DNA from: Jiella mangrovi | GTDB lineage: Bacteria > Pseudomonadota > Alphaproteobacteria > Rhizobiales > Rhizobiaceae | Length of the DNA: 64,000 nucleotides | NCBI RefSeq assembly: GCF_017815135.1 | Contig: NZ_JAGJCF010000007.1 | Coordinates: 1-64,000, forward strand | Direction: 5' to 3' | In this document: piece by piece, positions 46,612 through 56,377 of the stretch | Layout: the number at the start of each line of letters is the position of its first letter | Position numbering within the stretch: position 1 is the stretch's first letter | The notes under the pieces: model-generated | Told to the model about the DNA's origin: nothing | The model's database searches: none | The model's input: only the letters and a program-made list of their open reading frames with translations | Made by a program: the position numbers and the translations under genes

Positions 46612-47148
46612 CTGAGCGCATTTCTCGCCCGGGTCGTCGCCGCGCTGTTCGGCGGCCTCCTGTTCAGCCAGTCGGCCGAGTTCACCCAGCAATATCTGCA
46701 GCGCCTCGGCGGTGCGGCGGACGAAATGCGCGCGGTCGTCCGGCGGTTTGAGGAAGGCGCGGCGGTCTCCAAGCTGACGCCGGATCAGGCGATCGAGCGA
46801 CTGAAGCGCAACGATGACGAGGTCGCGATACGCCAGGGCAGCGACGCGGAGGAAAACCGCGATCGCTATCGATCGCTCGAACGCAGATACCAATCCCTGA
46901 CCGCGACCTCGCCGCTCTTGCGGCCATTCGAGGCGGCAGCCGATCCCGACTGGTCCGTCGTCTCGCGCGCCGCCGGCGACTACCGCCCGGCCATTCCGGC
47001 GACCGGCGACGGCGTCATCCTGGCGCTTGGCGGCTTCGTTCTCGGCTGGGCCTGCGGCGGCGGCGCCCATGGCGCCGTCGCGCTCGCCAAACGCCGCCGG
47101 AAAAGGCGCAGCGAAGCCGCACAGACGAGCGACGACCTCTTGAACTGA
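46612..47148 (+). CDS. DUF2937-family membrane protein
   Basis: About 178 residues. N-terminal membrane anchor followed by FSQSAEFTQQYLQRLGGAADEMRAVVRRFE, the DUF2937 signature, then a soluble coiled part and a second hydrophobic segment near 145-165 (ILALGGFVLGWACGG), ending in a basic tail. No ATG fits; a CTG at 46612 has AGGAG 6 bp upstream and gives the family's N-terminus, while TTG 46576 adds 12 non-conserved residues. Function unknown. Confidence 0.7.
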   Translation: MSAFLARVVAALFGGLLFSQSAEFTQQYLQRLGGAADEMRAVVRRFEEGAAVSKLTPDQAIERLKRNDDEVAIRQGSDAEENRDRYRSLERRYQSLTATSPLLRPFEAAADPDWSVVSRAAGDYRPAIPATGDGVILALGGFVLGWACGGGAHGAVALAKRRRKRRSEAAQTSDDLLN

Positions 47149-47206
47149 CCCATGATGTCGTCCGGCCCAGCCGAACAAAGACCGCCAGCGCCGCCGGTCG
47201 CAGGAT

Positions 47207-48541
47207 CTACAGAGGCGTCATCCCGTTGCGCCCGAGCACCTCGCCGACGAGATAGAGCGATCCGCAGATCAGGAAGCGCGGCGCGGGCGTCACCTGCCAG
47301 TTGGCAGAGACCAGACGGATCGCCTCCTCGACGGAATGCGCGGGCTCCGCGTCGAGGCCGGCCTCGATCGCCGCATCCGCGAGTTCGTCCGGATCGATCC
47401 CGGCCTCGGTCATATTGACGGGAACGGTGAAGACCCGGCGCGCCATTCCCGCAAAAGCGGCGAAGAACCCGACCGGCTCCTTGGTGTTGATCATGCCCGT
47501 TATGAGAAAGAGCGGCCGCTGCACCCGCTCTTCCATGTCGGCCAGCGTCTCGGCGATGGCGACGCCGGCGCCCGGATTGTGGCCGCCATCGATCCAGATC
47601 TCCGAGCCGGAAACGGCAAGATCGACGAGTGGTCCCTCGGTGATGCGCTGCATGCGCCCGGACCAGTCGGTGCTGACCAGCCCCTTTTCCACCGCCGCGT
47701 CGGAAGGCGGGAACGGCCCTTTGCGCAGGGCCGCGATGGCCGTCGCGGCATTGACGATCTGATGGCGGCCAGGCAGGCGCGGCAGCGGCAGATCGAGCAG
47801 GCCGTGATCGTCCTGATAGACCATCCGGCCGTGCTCCTCATAGGCAAAGAAATCCTCGCCATAGGCGAGAACGGGCGCCCCCACCCGGTCGGCGATGCTG
47901 GTCAGGACCTCGAGCGCCACCTCCTCGGTCTGCTGGCCGATCACGACGGGGACCCCCGGCTTGATGATGCCGCCCTTTTCCGCCGCGATGAGCTCGACCC
48001 GGTCGCCGAGGAACGACTGGTGATCGAGCGAGATCGGCGTGATCACGCTGACGGCCGGCTTCGGCATTACGTTGGTCGCGTCGAAGCGGCCGCCAAGGCC
48101 GACCTCGACCACCGCGACATCCGCCGGATGCTCCGAGAACAGCATGAAGGTGACGGCGGTCAGGATCTCGAAGACGGTGATCGGCTGACCCTGATTGGCC
48201 TTTGCCGCGCGCTGCACCGCCTCGGCGAGGATCGCGTCTTCGACGAGACGGGAGCGGCCACTCGCCTCGGCAAGACGATAGCGCTCGTGCCAATTCACGA
48301 GATGTGGCGAGGTGTGGGTGTGGACGGCGCGACCGTCGGCCTCGAGAATCGCCCGGGCAAAGGCCGTGACCGAACCCTTGCCGTTGGTGCCCGCGACATG
48401 GATCGTCGGCGGCAACGCCAGGTGCGGATCGCCCAGCGCTGCAAGCAGCCGCAGGATGCGGTCAAGCGACAGGTCGAAGCCCTTGGGATGGCGACCGAGA
48501 AGGGTGTCTATTTCGGCCGCGGCGAGTGAAGTCGTGGTCAT
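47207..48541 (-). CDS. folC: Bifunctional folylpolyglutamate synthase/dihydrofolate synthase
   Basis: Adds glutamates to dihydropteroate and folates; 444 residues. P-loop VAGTNGKGSVTAFARAILE (about 45-63), the omega-loop region, ATP-binding VEVGLGGRFDATNV, and TDWSGRMQRI with WIDGGHNPGAGVAIAETL (about 305-320). Start MTTTSLAAAEIDTLLGRHPK. In the conserved accD-folC order it is cotranscribed with accD and the trpA side of the tryptophan cluster. Confidence 0.96.
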   Translation of the reverse strand: MTTTSLAAAEIDTLLGRHPKGFDLSLDRILRLLAALGDPHLALPPTIHVAGTNGKGSVTAFARAILEADGRAVHTHTSPHLVNWHERYRLAEASGRSRLVEDAILAEAVQRAAKANQGQPITVFEILTAVTFMLFSEHPADVAVVEVGLGGRFDATNVMPKPAVSVITPISLDHQSFLGDRVELIAAEKGGIIKPGVPVVIGQQTEEVALEVLTSIADRVGAPVLAYGEDFFAYEEHGRMVYQDDHGLLDLPLPRLPGRHQIVNAATAIAALRKGPFPPSDAAVEKGLVSTDWSGRMQRITEGPLVDLAVSGSEIWIDGGHNPGAGVAIAETLADMEERVQRPLFLITGMINTKEPVGFFAAFAGMARRVFTVPVNMTEAGIDPDELADAAIEAGLDAEPAHSVEEAIRLVSANWQVTPAPRFLICGSLYLVGEVLGRNGMTPL

Positions 48542-48586
48542 CGCCGGGTGTTACGCCAACCCTTTGCCGGATGCAAAACGTTCCCG

Positions 48587-49552
48587 TCAGACGACTGGCG
48601 GCCGCTCGGCGTCTTCGGGCTTGTCCTTCTCGCCGTCCGTCTCTGACGGGGCAGAAACGGACGGGCCCGCAGCACCATCGGCCAGCCCGCCGTCATCCTG
48701 CGCAGGCGCTTTCATCAAAAGCTTCAGCAGCGTCGCGATGCGGCCTTTCAGCTGATGACGCGGCACGACCATGTCGACCATACCGTGCTCCATCAGATAT
48801 TCGGCGCGCTGGAAGCCGTCCGGCAGTTTCTCGCGGATGGTCTGCTCGATGACACGAGCGCCGGCAAAGCCGATCACCGCTCCCGGCTCGGCGATATGCA
48901 CGTCGCCCAGCATGGCGTAGGAAGCCGAGACGCCGCCGGCCGTCGGATTGGTCAGGACGACGATGTAGGGAAGCCCCGCCTCCTTCAGCATCTCGACCAT
49001 GGCCGTCGTACGCGGCAGCTGCATCAATGAGAGGATGCCTTCCTGCATGCGCGCGCCGCCGGACGCCGAAAACAGGACCAGCGGCCGCTTCTCGGCGATC
49101 GCAGTCTCGAAACCCTTGATGATCGCCTCGCCGGCCGCCATGCCGAGCGAGCCGCCCATGAAGGCGAAATCCTGTACCGTCGCAACGATCGGCAAGGCTT
49201 CGATCGCGCCCTTGGCGACGAGAACGGAATCGTCCATCTCCGCCTTGGCACGATTTTCCTTCAGCCGGTCCACGTAGCGTTTCTGATCACGGAACTTCAG
49301 CGGATCGACGGCGGCCGTCGGAAGATCGACGAGTTCGTAGGCGCCATCGTCGAAAAAGTGACCGAGGCGGTCCTTGGCGCGGATGCGCATGTGAAAGCCT
49401 GAGGTCGGCACCACCCACTGATTGGCCTCCAGATCCTTGTGGAAGACCATTTCGCCGGTCTCGGGACACTTGATCCAGAGGTTTTCCGGCACCTGGCGCG
49501 CCGCAAGCAGGCTGGAGATCTTGGGACGGACGTAGTTGGTGATCCAGTTCAC
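48587..49552 (-). CDS. accD: Acetyl-CoA carboxylase carboxyltransferase subunit beta
   Basis: 321-residue carboxyltransferase beta subunit, using biotin-carried CO2 to make malonyl-CoA. The crotonase-fold core has [22 protein letters not shown] and [18 protein letters not shown] (about 165-185), and [18 protein letters not shown]. Its N-terminal zinc ribbon is degenerate: only one of the four cysteines remains ([14 protein letters not shown]; the pair that would follow is replaced by PTSG). Loss of this zinc site is a known feature of rhizobial AccD. It forms part of the trpFBA-accD-folC run. Confidence 0.96.
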   Translation of the reverse strand: MNWITNYVRPKISSLLAARQVPENLWIKCPETGEMVFHKDLEANQWVVPTSGFHMRIRAKDRLGHFFDDGAYELVDLPTAAVDPLKFRDQKRYVDRLKENRAKAEMDDSVLVAKGAIEALPIVATVQDFAFMGGSLGMAAGEAIIKGFETAIAEKRPLVLFSASGGARMQEGILSLMQLPRTTAMVEMLKEAGLPYIVVLTNPTAGGVSASYAMLGDVHIAEPGAVIGFAGARVIEQTIREKLPDGFQRAEYLMEHGMVDMVVPRHQLKGRIATLLKLLMKAPAQDDGGLADGAAGPSVSAPSETDGEKDKPEDAERPPVV

Positions 49553-49583
49553 GGAAAATCTGTCTTTCGCATTTCTGTCGAAA

Positions 49584-49602
49584 ATCTGGGGCTTTGCCCC
49601 AA
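49584..49602 (-). terminator. Weak hairpin between trpA and accD
   Basis: GGGGC-TTT-GCCCC stem, followed on the minus strand by AGATTTTC. It may attenuate transcription from trpA into accD; the stem is short, so the call is tentative. Confidence 0.4.
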
Positions 49603-49617
49603 GAGATGGCCGTCCGC

Positions 49618-50448
49618 TCAGGGCTTGGCAAGGCGAGCCGAACGCACGCCCTCGGCCAGACTTGCCACGATGTCGGTGACCGCCTTCAGCGCGGCATCGC
49701 CGCCGCCCTTTTCGCTCGACGCCTCGATCGCCGAGACCAGCGCCGAGCCGACGACGACGCCATCGGCATTCCCGCCGATCTCGGCCGCCTGTTCGGCGGT
49801 GCGCACGCCGAAGCCGACGCAGACTGGCAGGTCGGTGTGACGCTTGATCCGCGAAACCGCCGCCGCGACCTTGCCGGCATCGGGCGCGGCCGAGCCGGTG
49901 ATACCGGTGATCGAGACGTAGTAGACGAAGCCGGAGGTGTTCTTCAGGACGGCCGGCAGGCGCTTGTCGTCGGTGGTGGGCGTTGCCAGACGGATGAAGT
50001 TCAGCCCGGCGTCAAGGGCCGGCAGGCAGAGCTCGTCATCCATCTCCGGCGGCAGATCGACGACGATCAGCCCGTCGACGCCGGCCTCGAGCGCATCCTT
50101 CACGAAGGCTTCGACGCCATAGATGTAGATCGGGTTGAAATAGCCCATCAGGATGATCGGGGTGTCGCCGTCGCCCTTTCGGAAATCCTTCACCAGAGAG
50201 AGCGTCCTCTGCATGCTGGCGCCGGCTTTCAGGGCCCGCAGGCCCGCCTTCTGGATCGAAGGGCCGTCGGCCATGGGATCGGAAAACGGCATGCCGAGCT
50301 CGATCACGTCGGCACCTGCGGCAGGCAGGGCCTCAACGATCTTCAGAGCCGTCTCGTGATCGGGATCGCCGGCCATGACGAAGGTCACGAGGGCGGGGCG
50401 GCCTTCCTCTTTGAGGCGAGCGAAACGGGCTTCGATGCGGGTCGTCAT
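49618..50448 (-). CDS. trpA: Tryptophan synthase alpha chain
   Basis: 276 residues; splits indole-3-glycerol phosphate and channels indole to TrpB. Catalytic Glu and Asp lie in [21 protein letters not shown] (Glu about 51, Asp about 62); [16 protein letters not shown] and [16 protein letters not shown] give the phosphate-binding end. Normal length. Adjacent trpB is separated from it here by cutA and a toxin-antitoxin-like pair, whereas trpB and trpA usually touch. Confidence 0.97.
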   Translation of the reverse strand: MTTRIEARFARLKEEGRPALVTFVMAGDPDHETALKIVEALPAAGADVIELGMPFSDPMADGPSIQKAGLRALKAGASMQRTLSLVKDFRKGDGDTPIILMGYFNPIYIYGVEAFVKDALEAGVDGLIVVDLPPEMDDELCLPALDAGLNFIRLATPTTDDKRLPAVLKNTSGFVYYVSITGITGSAAPDAGKVAAAVSRIKRHTDLPVCVGFGVRTAEQAAEIGGNADGVVVGSALVSAIEASSEKGGGDAALKAVTDIVASLAEGVRSARLAKP

Positions 50449-50629
50449 AAATAGCTTTCAGATCGGGGCGTCCCGGCGGCAGCGATCGCCAGGCGCGGGA
50501 ATTCTGTCATGAGACGTTGGCCGCGATCCTTACGCCATCCGGCAAGCCCCTGCCAAGCACGAAGCCACCAGCCGCATGTCGAGGAGACGATCGCTCCTGA
50601 CACAACGGACCGCCAAACCCTTTCGACGC

Positions 50630-50956
50630 TCAGCCCGGCCGGCAGGATTCATCCAGCCACGCTGCCGTCGCCTCGTCGACGAAATCGACCCTGAAGCCGA
50701 AGATCGCCGGCGTCTCGTAGGGATGGGTCTCGCGGATCGACGCTGCGCAGGCGTCGAAGAGATCGGCCCGCGTCTTGGCGATCAGCAGCCATTCGTCCTG
50801 GCGTTCCTGCTTGCCCTTCCACCAGAAGCGGCTGTCCATCTCCTTGGCCGGAATGTTGCAGCAGGCGGCAAGCTTGTCGTCGAGCAGCTTGTGGGAGATC
50901 TCGCGCGCGTCGAGCAGCGAGGGGCAGGCGACGTGGATTTCGACGATTTCGGTCAT
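50630..50956 (-). CDS. cutA: CutA divalent-cation-tolerance family protein
   Basis: 108-residue CutA1-type trimeric ferredoxin-like protein. Family segments: IVEIHVACPSLLDAREISHKLLDDKLAACCNI, RFWWKGKQERQDEWLLIAKT, and HPYETPAIFGFRVDFVDEATAAWL near the C-terminus. The name reflects copper tolerance in E. coli; the function in most bacteria is unclear. It lies between trpA and the ParE-type pair, inside the usual trpB-trpA junction. Confidence 0.92.
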   Translation of the reverse strand: MTEIVEIHVACPSLLDAREISHKLLDDKLAACCNIPAKEMDSRFWWKGKQERQDEWLLIAKTRADLFDACAASIRETHPYETPAIFGFRVDFVDEATAAWLDESCRPG

Positions 50957-50989
50957 GGAAAGGGCTCCCGGCCGGTTGTCTCCGGCGTT

Positions 50990-51274
50990 CTATGGCCAGT
51001 CGGCAGATCGTTCGGCTCGCTGATCCCATATGCGAATGATCTCGAGTCGATCCTCACGGAGGACGTAGACAAAAATGAACGGTGTTCGTCCAACGACGAT
51101 CTCACGGGTGTCTTCCTCTCCGGGCCGACCGGAGAGCGGATAGTCCTGAATCGTCCGCATGGTCTTCGCAAACTGAGCGCGAGCGCGAACGGCGCCGTCC
51201 GGGAAGACCTGTTCGTAGTACCGGCGAAACCAGCCGAGGTCATCGCGTGCACGCGGAAGGAAGACGATTTTCAT
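50990..51274 (-). CDS. RelE/ParE-family toxin
   Basis: 94 residues with the ParE layout: KIVFLPRARDDLGWFRRYYEQVFPDG, a helix pair, then PLSGRPGEEDTREIVVGRTPFIFVYVLREDRLEIIRIWDQR. The TPFIFVY and IIRIWDQR strands are typical. Start ATG overlaps the antitoxin stop by 4 bp. Likely a gyrase- or ribosome-targeting toxin; the exact target is not readable. Confidence 0.85.
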   Translation of the reverse strand: MKIVFLPRARDDLGWFRRYYEQVFPDGAVRARAQFAKTMRTIQDYPLSGRPGEEDTREIVVGRTPFIFVYVLREDRLEIIRIWDQRAERSADWP

Positions 51275-51552
51275 CGCCGGAAGAAGACGTCCGGCTCCGG
51301 AGGTGGCAACTCGTCCGCCGTCCCCCAGCTTTCGACCCAGTTCGTAACCGCCTCATGCGAGACGAATACCCCCTTTTCGGCCTCCTTCAGGCCGTGACGC
51401 ACGGCTTCGCGTTTCAGTTTTCGACCGGCAAGATACTGCGTGATCGCCTGTTCAGCGATCTGGGCTTCGGTCGCGTTGGATAAGCGCGCCTCTGTTTCGA
51501 GAGCCGCCTTCACATCGGGCTCGACCGAAATGGAAAATTCACCTGACGCCAT
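51271..51552 (-). CDS. Antitoxin partner of ParE-type toxin
   Basis: 93 residues. N-terminal FSISVEPDVKAALETEARLSNATEAQIAEQAITQYLAGRK, a ribbon-helix-helix-type DNA-binding region, then a variable acidic C-terminus. Start ATG 51552; the longer open frame is not conserved. Upstream gene of the pair, so it should repress both. Confidence 0.8.
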   Translation of the reverse strand: MASGEFSISVEPDVKAALETEARLSNATEAQIAEQAITQYLAGRKLKREAVRHGLKEAEKGVFVSHEAVTNWVESWGTADELPPPEPDVFFRR

Positions 51553-51620
51553 CGAGACATTTCCTTCGCTTCGGCGGGGATATGGTCGATCCCTCATCCC
51601 CGCGCCTCGTCCCGGAGTTC

Positions 51621-52838
<1,218 letters not shown>

Positions 52839-52858
52839 GGGGTTCTGGCCTTTCTGGC

Positions 52859-53512
52859 TCAACCGGCGGCGGTGGCCCGCTCGATCGCGTCGAAGAATGC
52901 ATGGATGCGGCCGACGTCCTTCACGCCCGGCGCGCTTTCGACGCCGGAAGAGACGTCGATGCCGGATGGGCGCGCGATCGCCAGCGCCTCGGCGACGTTC
53001 GCGGCGTCGATCCCACCGGAAAGCATGTAGGACAGATCGGGGTCAAGGGCAGTGAGAAGCGTCCAGTCGAAGGAAACGCCGTTGCCGCCCGGCAGGTTGG
53101 AGCCCTTCGGCCGTTTGGAATCCAGCAGGATGCGATCGGCGACGCCGCGATAGGCGGCGATGGCGTCGAGATCGCGGGCATCCGACACCGGCAGCGCCTT
53201 CATCACCTTCAGCCCCGTCCGCGCCTTGACCTCGGCGACACGCTGAGGCGTCTCCTTGCCATGGAGCTGCAGCCAGTCCGGCCTCACCTCCTCGGAGAGC
53301 CGCGCGATCAGATCGTCGTCGGGGTTCACGGTGACGATGACCGTCCCGGCCCGGCCTGCGACGAGGCGCGCCAGCTCGGCCATCGGCGCCGTGTCGAGAT
53401 GGCGGGGGCTCTTGGCGAAAGAGACGAAGCCGATGTGGCTCGCCCCCCGCTCCAGCGCCGCCCGAAGGGTCGCGGGCGTGGAAAGACCGCAGATTTTGAC
53501 GTCGGGTTTCAT
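52859..53512 (-). CDS. trpF: Phosphoribosylanthranilate isomerase
   Basis: 217 residues; Amadori rearrangement in tryptophan synthesis. [38 protein letters not shown] contains the catalytic Cys (about residue 7) and SFDWTLL with Asp follows near 170; the C-terminal [28 protein letters not shown] binds phosphate. The ATG at 53512 is the true start; the upstream extension is spurious. First gene of the trpF-trpB run. Confidence 0.96.
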   Translation of the reverse strand: MKPDVKICGLSTPATLRAALERGASHIGFVSFAKSPRHLDTAPMAELARLVAGRAGTVIVTVNPDDDLIARLSEEVRPDWLQLHGKETPQRVAEVKARTGLKVMKALPVSDARDLDAIAAYRGVADRILLDSKRPKGSNLPGGNGVSFDWTLLTALDPDLSYMLSGGIDAANVAEALAIARPSGIDVSSGVESAPGVKDVGRIHAFFDAIERATAAG

Positions 53513-53865
53513 GCGGGTGGAAGTGGCATCAAAACCGGGGGATGTCGAGAGATCGCTTCCAATGCTCGATGAGAGCGGCCGCTGCCAGCAGCGCAACACA
53601 TGACCATACCTCCTGCGCGAACGCCATGTCCAAACGACCGTATCAGGCTGTAAGGCCGAGCATATCTCCAGAATCCAGGGACACCGGCTTGGAATGTAAC
53701 CATGCGATGACAGGGCCGCCCGAATAGGTTCACATCGGGATTTTTCTTCCACCTCGCACCACTGTTCAGCAATCAATGGCTACCCAGATGTATCACCGTG
53801 ATATATGTATCGCTGCGTGCTGTGGCGAGACTGGCCGATGACAAGCGTGGAATAGGGATCTCGCC
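53513..53865. other. Intergenic region upstream of the DUF4258/XRE pair
   Basis: 353 bp between divergent trpF and the DUF4258 gene. It contains the operator-like palindrome at 53791-53803 and is more AT-rich near 53700-53820 than its surroundings. No gene recognised; no tryptophan-rich leader peptide was found for trpF. Confidence 0.6.
53791..53803. promoter_or_regulatory. Candidate operator of the DUF4258/XRE pair
   Basis: TATCAC-C-GTGATA, a perfect 13-bp palindrome, 63 bp upstream of the first gene, flanked by GATG and TATGTATC. It suits binding by a dimeric helix-turn-helix antitoxin such as the second gene's product. Role is inference. Confidence 0.55.
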
Positions 53866-54213
53866 GTGGCTTGGACACCGAAGGAGGCGACATATGCAAT
53901 CCGTGAAATCGCACGATCTGATCGCCTTTCGCTCACATATAAGCTGCATGCCAAAGAGCGGCTGTCTGAACGAGGGTTGATCAATTCTGATGTGCTGTAC
54001 GCGCTGAAATATGGCTTCGTGCATCAACCATCGGAACCCGCCACGAGAGCTGGTTACAATCGCTACCGAATGGAAGGCAAGACGCCGAACAGTGGCGCGC
54101 GGTCGATCGGGGTTGTGGCAATTCCGGATAGAGCAGGATGCCTTTTGACGATCGTAACGGTCATGTGGCTCGACGAGTTCGAGACACGATCGGGTTCGAT
54201 CATAGGAGAATGA
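53866..54213 (+). CDS. DUF4258-family protein, putative toxin
   Basis: 115 residues. Starts at GTG 53866 with AGGGA 7 bp upstream. The pattern SYKLHAKERLSERGLINSDVLYALKYGFV (about 24-52, here TYKLHAKERLSERGL) is the DUF4258/MqsR-like N-terminal region, with a later beta-rich part (IGVVAIPDRAGCLLTIVTVMW). Paired with an HTH protein directly downstream, so it is probably a toxin of a type II system in the reversed (toxin-first) order typical of MqsRA and HigBA. No assay-level evidence. Confidence 0.75.
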   Translation: MAWTPKEATYAIREIARSDRLSLTYKLHAKERLSERGLINSDVLYALKYGFVHQPSEPATRAGYNRYRMEGKTPNSGARSIGVVAIPDRAGCLLTIVTVMWLDEFETRSGSIIGE

Positions 54214-54215
54214 TA

Positions 54216-54668
54216 ATGACGACCCATCACTACACCGAGAGCGGCCTCGACAATGTCTTCATCGAAGGCATTCTGATCGAGCGCGACGACGAGGGCGACG
54301 AGGTCATCACGATCCCTGCGATCAATGAACTGCACCGGGTCATCGCGATCGGTATCGTTTCTCATGAGAAGGGCATGAGTGGTCCGGAACTGCGCTACCT
54401 TCGTAGCGAAATGGGTCTGACCCAGGCGGAGCTTGCTACCGTGGTTCATCGCGACAAGCAGTCGATCGGGCGGTGGGAGCGCGGCGAGGTTGAAATCGAC
54501 AGCACCGCCGAAACCCTGATCCGGCAGATGGCGATCGAGAAGCTCAATCTTCCGTTTCGCGACGGCATCGACACGTTGTCCCAGCGCAGCGTGCCGACGG
54601 CCGAAACACAGCCGATCAAGATCCACGCCAAGGACGGCGGCAATTCAGGCTATTCGCTGGCCGCGTGA
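54216..54668 (+). CDS. MqsA/XRE-type antitoxin
   Basis: 150 residues. The N-terminal half lacks the zinc-binding cysteines of MqsA; the C-terminal half has a helix-turn-helix in GPELRYLRSEMGLTQAELATVVHRDKQSIGRWERGEVEI (about 63-103). Of two nearby ATGs, 54216 has AGGAG at 7 nt. The start lies just after the upstream stop, so translation is coupled. Expected to bind the operator at 53791 and neutralise the DUF4258 protein. Confidence 0.8.
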   Translation: MTTHHYTESGLDNVFIEGILIERDDEGDEVITIPAINELHRVIAIGIVSHEKGMSGPELRYLRSEMGLTQAELATVVHRDKQSIGRWERGEVEIDSTAETLIRQMAIEKLNLPFRDGIDTLSQRSVPTAETQPIKIHAKDGGNSGYSLAA

Positions 54669-54689
54669 CAGACTGAACAAGGCATGAAG

Positions 54690-54712
54690 GGGCCTCGTCA
54701 GGAGGCCCTTTT
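54690..54712 (+). terminator. Terminator after the DUF4258/XRE pair
   Basis: GGGCCTC-GTCAG-GAGGCCC followed by TTTT. Its opposite strand also reads into a short T-poor tail, so it mainly ends the plus-strand pair before the convergent metallopeptidase gene. Confidence 0.85.
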
Positions 54713-54751
54713 CAAAACGCGTCTCAGGCCATCGCATCTGCCGGCCTGAAA

Positions 54752-55528
54752 TCAGCCGACCCCGACCGCATGGAGCCCTGACCCGTTGCGCTTCAGCCAG
54801 AGCTTCCCCGCCTCCGTCTCCGGGCAGAGCTTGTGGCACAGCGCCCAGAATTTCGGCCCGTGGTTCATCTCGCGAAAATGCGCGACCTCGTGGGCGGCGA
54901 GATAGTCGAGGACCGCAGGCGGCGCCATGATGATGCGCCAGGAAAAGGCGAGCCGGCGGTCGGCGGTGCAGGAGCCCCAGCGGCTGGTCGTGTCCTTGAT
55001 GGTGATGGCGCGCGGCTCGAGCGCGACGGCGGCGGCGTGGATCTTCACCGCCGCTTCCAGATCCCGCCGCGCTTCCCGGCGCAGATAATCGAGGACCCTT
55101 CGCGAAAAATGCTCCGGCGCGCCGCCGACGAGAAGCTGTTGCCGGACGCCTGGAGCGGCGATCTCGCCGGATGGCGCGTCGTCCGCGTGCGGCTCCAGCC
55201 GCGTCACCTGCCGGCCGCCGCGATGGGTGAGCAGCGTCGGCTCGCCGCGAATGGGGATGATCGCCCCCGGCGCGATGACGACGCGATCGGGCGCCCGCGA
55301 CACCCGCTCTTCGACCCAGCCGCGATGACGATCGAGAAACTCGCGGACCTTGCGGTTGGACATGCCCCTCGGCACGGTCACGACCAGCGCGCCGCCCCCC
55401 GGCGCGATGCGCATGATCATCCGCTTGGCGCGGGGGTTCTGACGGACCGTCAGAGGAAGCCGCCCGCCGGCGATGTCGATCGCCTCGGGGAGCGGAGGTT
55501 CTAGCTTGCGGCGCAGGAGCGATGGCAT
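54752..55528 (-). CDS. DUF45 (YgjP/WLM-like) metallopeptidase
   Basis: 258 residues with the zinc-peptidase motif HEVAHFREMNH (about 211-221) and the preceding family block DTTSRWGSCTADRRLAFSWRIIMAPPAVLDYLAAHEVAH. The N-terminal half (RQNPRAKRMIMRIAPGGGALVVTVP) also matches. Start ATG 55528 is next to a TTG; the ribosome site is weak. A soluble protease-like protein of unknown substrate. Confidence 0.88.
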   Translation of the reverse strand: MPSLLRRKLEPPLPEAIDIAGGRLPLTVRQNPRAKRMIMRIAPGGGALVVTVPRGMSNRKVREFLDRHRGWVEERVSRAPDRVVIAPGAIIPIRGEPTLLTHRGGRQVTRLEPHADDAPSGEIAAPGVRQQLLVGGAPEHFSRRVLDYLRREARRDLEAAVKIHAAAVALEPRAITIKDTTSRWGSCTADRRLAFSWRIIMAPPAVLDYLAAHEVAHFREMNHGPKFWALCHKLCPETEAGKLWLKRNGSGLHAVGVG

Positions 55529-55714
55529 CAAGCGACAGGCGATCCGGTCTTAGCGTTCCGTCATGGACATCATGGATGAGCGATCGTATCGCACAACGCC
55601 AAGCGGCGGCACCCCGAGGAACGCCGCCGCTCAAATCAATCAACCGTTTTCAGGCGACCGCCTTCGGGCAACCGCCCGGCCTCGACCTGTGAAGCCAAAG
55701 CGCGTCCGGCTGGC

Positions 55715-56158
55715 TCAGGCCGGATGGCCGTCGACGATCGGGCCGTCATTGCCGCGCGCCGTTTCGCGGGAGCGGCGATCGCGCATGAAGCGATCGAACT
55801 CTTCCTGGTCCTTGGCCCGGCGCAGTTCGCGGGCATAGGCCTCGAACTCGGTTGCCGCCTCGTTGAGCTTGCGGCGCTCTTCATCGAGGCGCGACAGCTC
55901 GGCCTCGCGCCAGTCGTCGAAAGCGACGTTGCCGGTGCGCTCGGCGGCGAAGGGCTGCTTGAAGCCGGTGCGTTTCATGCTGTTCATGACCTTGTCCGTC
56001 GTAGAGTTGACGTCCCGCTTGAAACCCTCGAGGCGCTCGCCCCACAGGATGTAGGCGAGCATGGCGAGGCCGACCGGCCACCAGACGAAGAAGCCGCCCA
56101 CCATCACGGCGATCGTCACCGGCGTCCAAGCAGGACGAATCAAAGCTTGTGAAGACAT
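55715..56158 (-). CDS. DUF2852-family membrane protein
   Basis: 147 residues: one membrane segment (about residues 9-35, TPVTIAVMVGGFFVWWPVGLAMLAYILWGERL) and a long charged helical C-terminus (WREAELSRLDEERRKLNEAATEFEAYARELRRAKDQEEFDRFMRDR) that looks like a coiled coil. DUF2852 is a family confined largely to alphaproteobacteria; function unknown. ATG 56158 is chosen since the 14 residues before it are not conserved. Confidence 0.85.
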   Translation of the reverse strand: MSSQALIRPAWTPVTIAVMVGGFFVWWPVGLAMLAYILWGERLEGFKRDVNSTTDKVMNSMKRTGFKQPFAAERTGNVAFDDWREAELSRLDEERRKLNEAATEFEAYARELRRAKDQEEFDRFMRDRRSRETARGNDGPIVDGHPA

Positions 56159-56377
56159 CGCAGTCACGTTCCTTTTGAAAATGGCCGCGACGACAAGCAT
56201 CGCGGGAGAGCAGCCTCTCTTTTGTTACCGATGACAAAAAGATGGTGAGCGAATTCTCGCCGTTCAATGGTTTTGTCGCGAAAATCGAACCGCCAATCTC
56301 CGATTTCACAAAGCTCCCATGGCCGGGCCGGGCGCCAAGCGCTGGCTCGCTTGGCAAACGCGCGCCGGCGGCATGGC

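Noticed and set aside
53513-53865. Tryptophan-attenuator leader before trpF
   Set aside because: A VVWTWRS stretch appears in the spurious upstream extension, but there is no start with a ribosome site and no terminator hairpin, so it is not a leader peptide.
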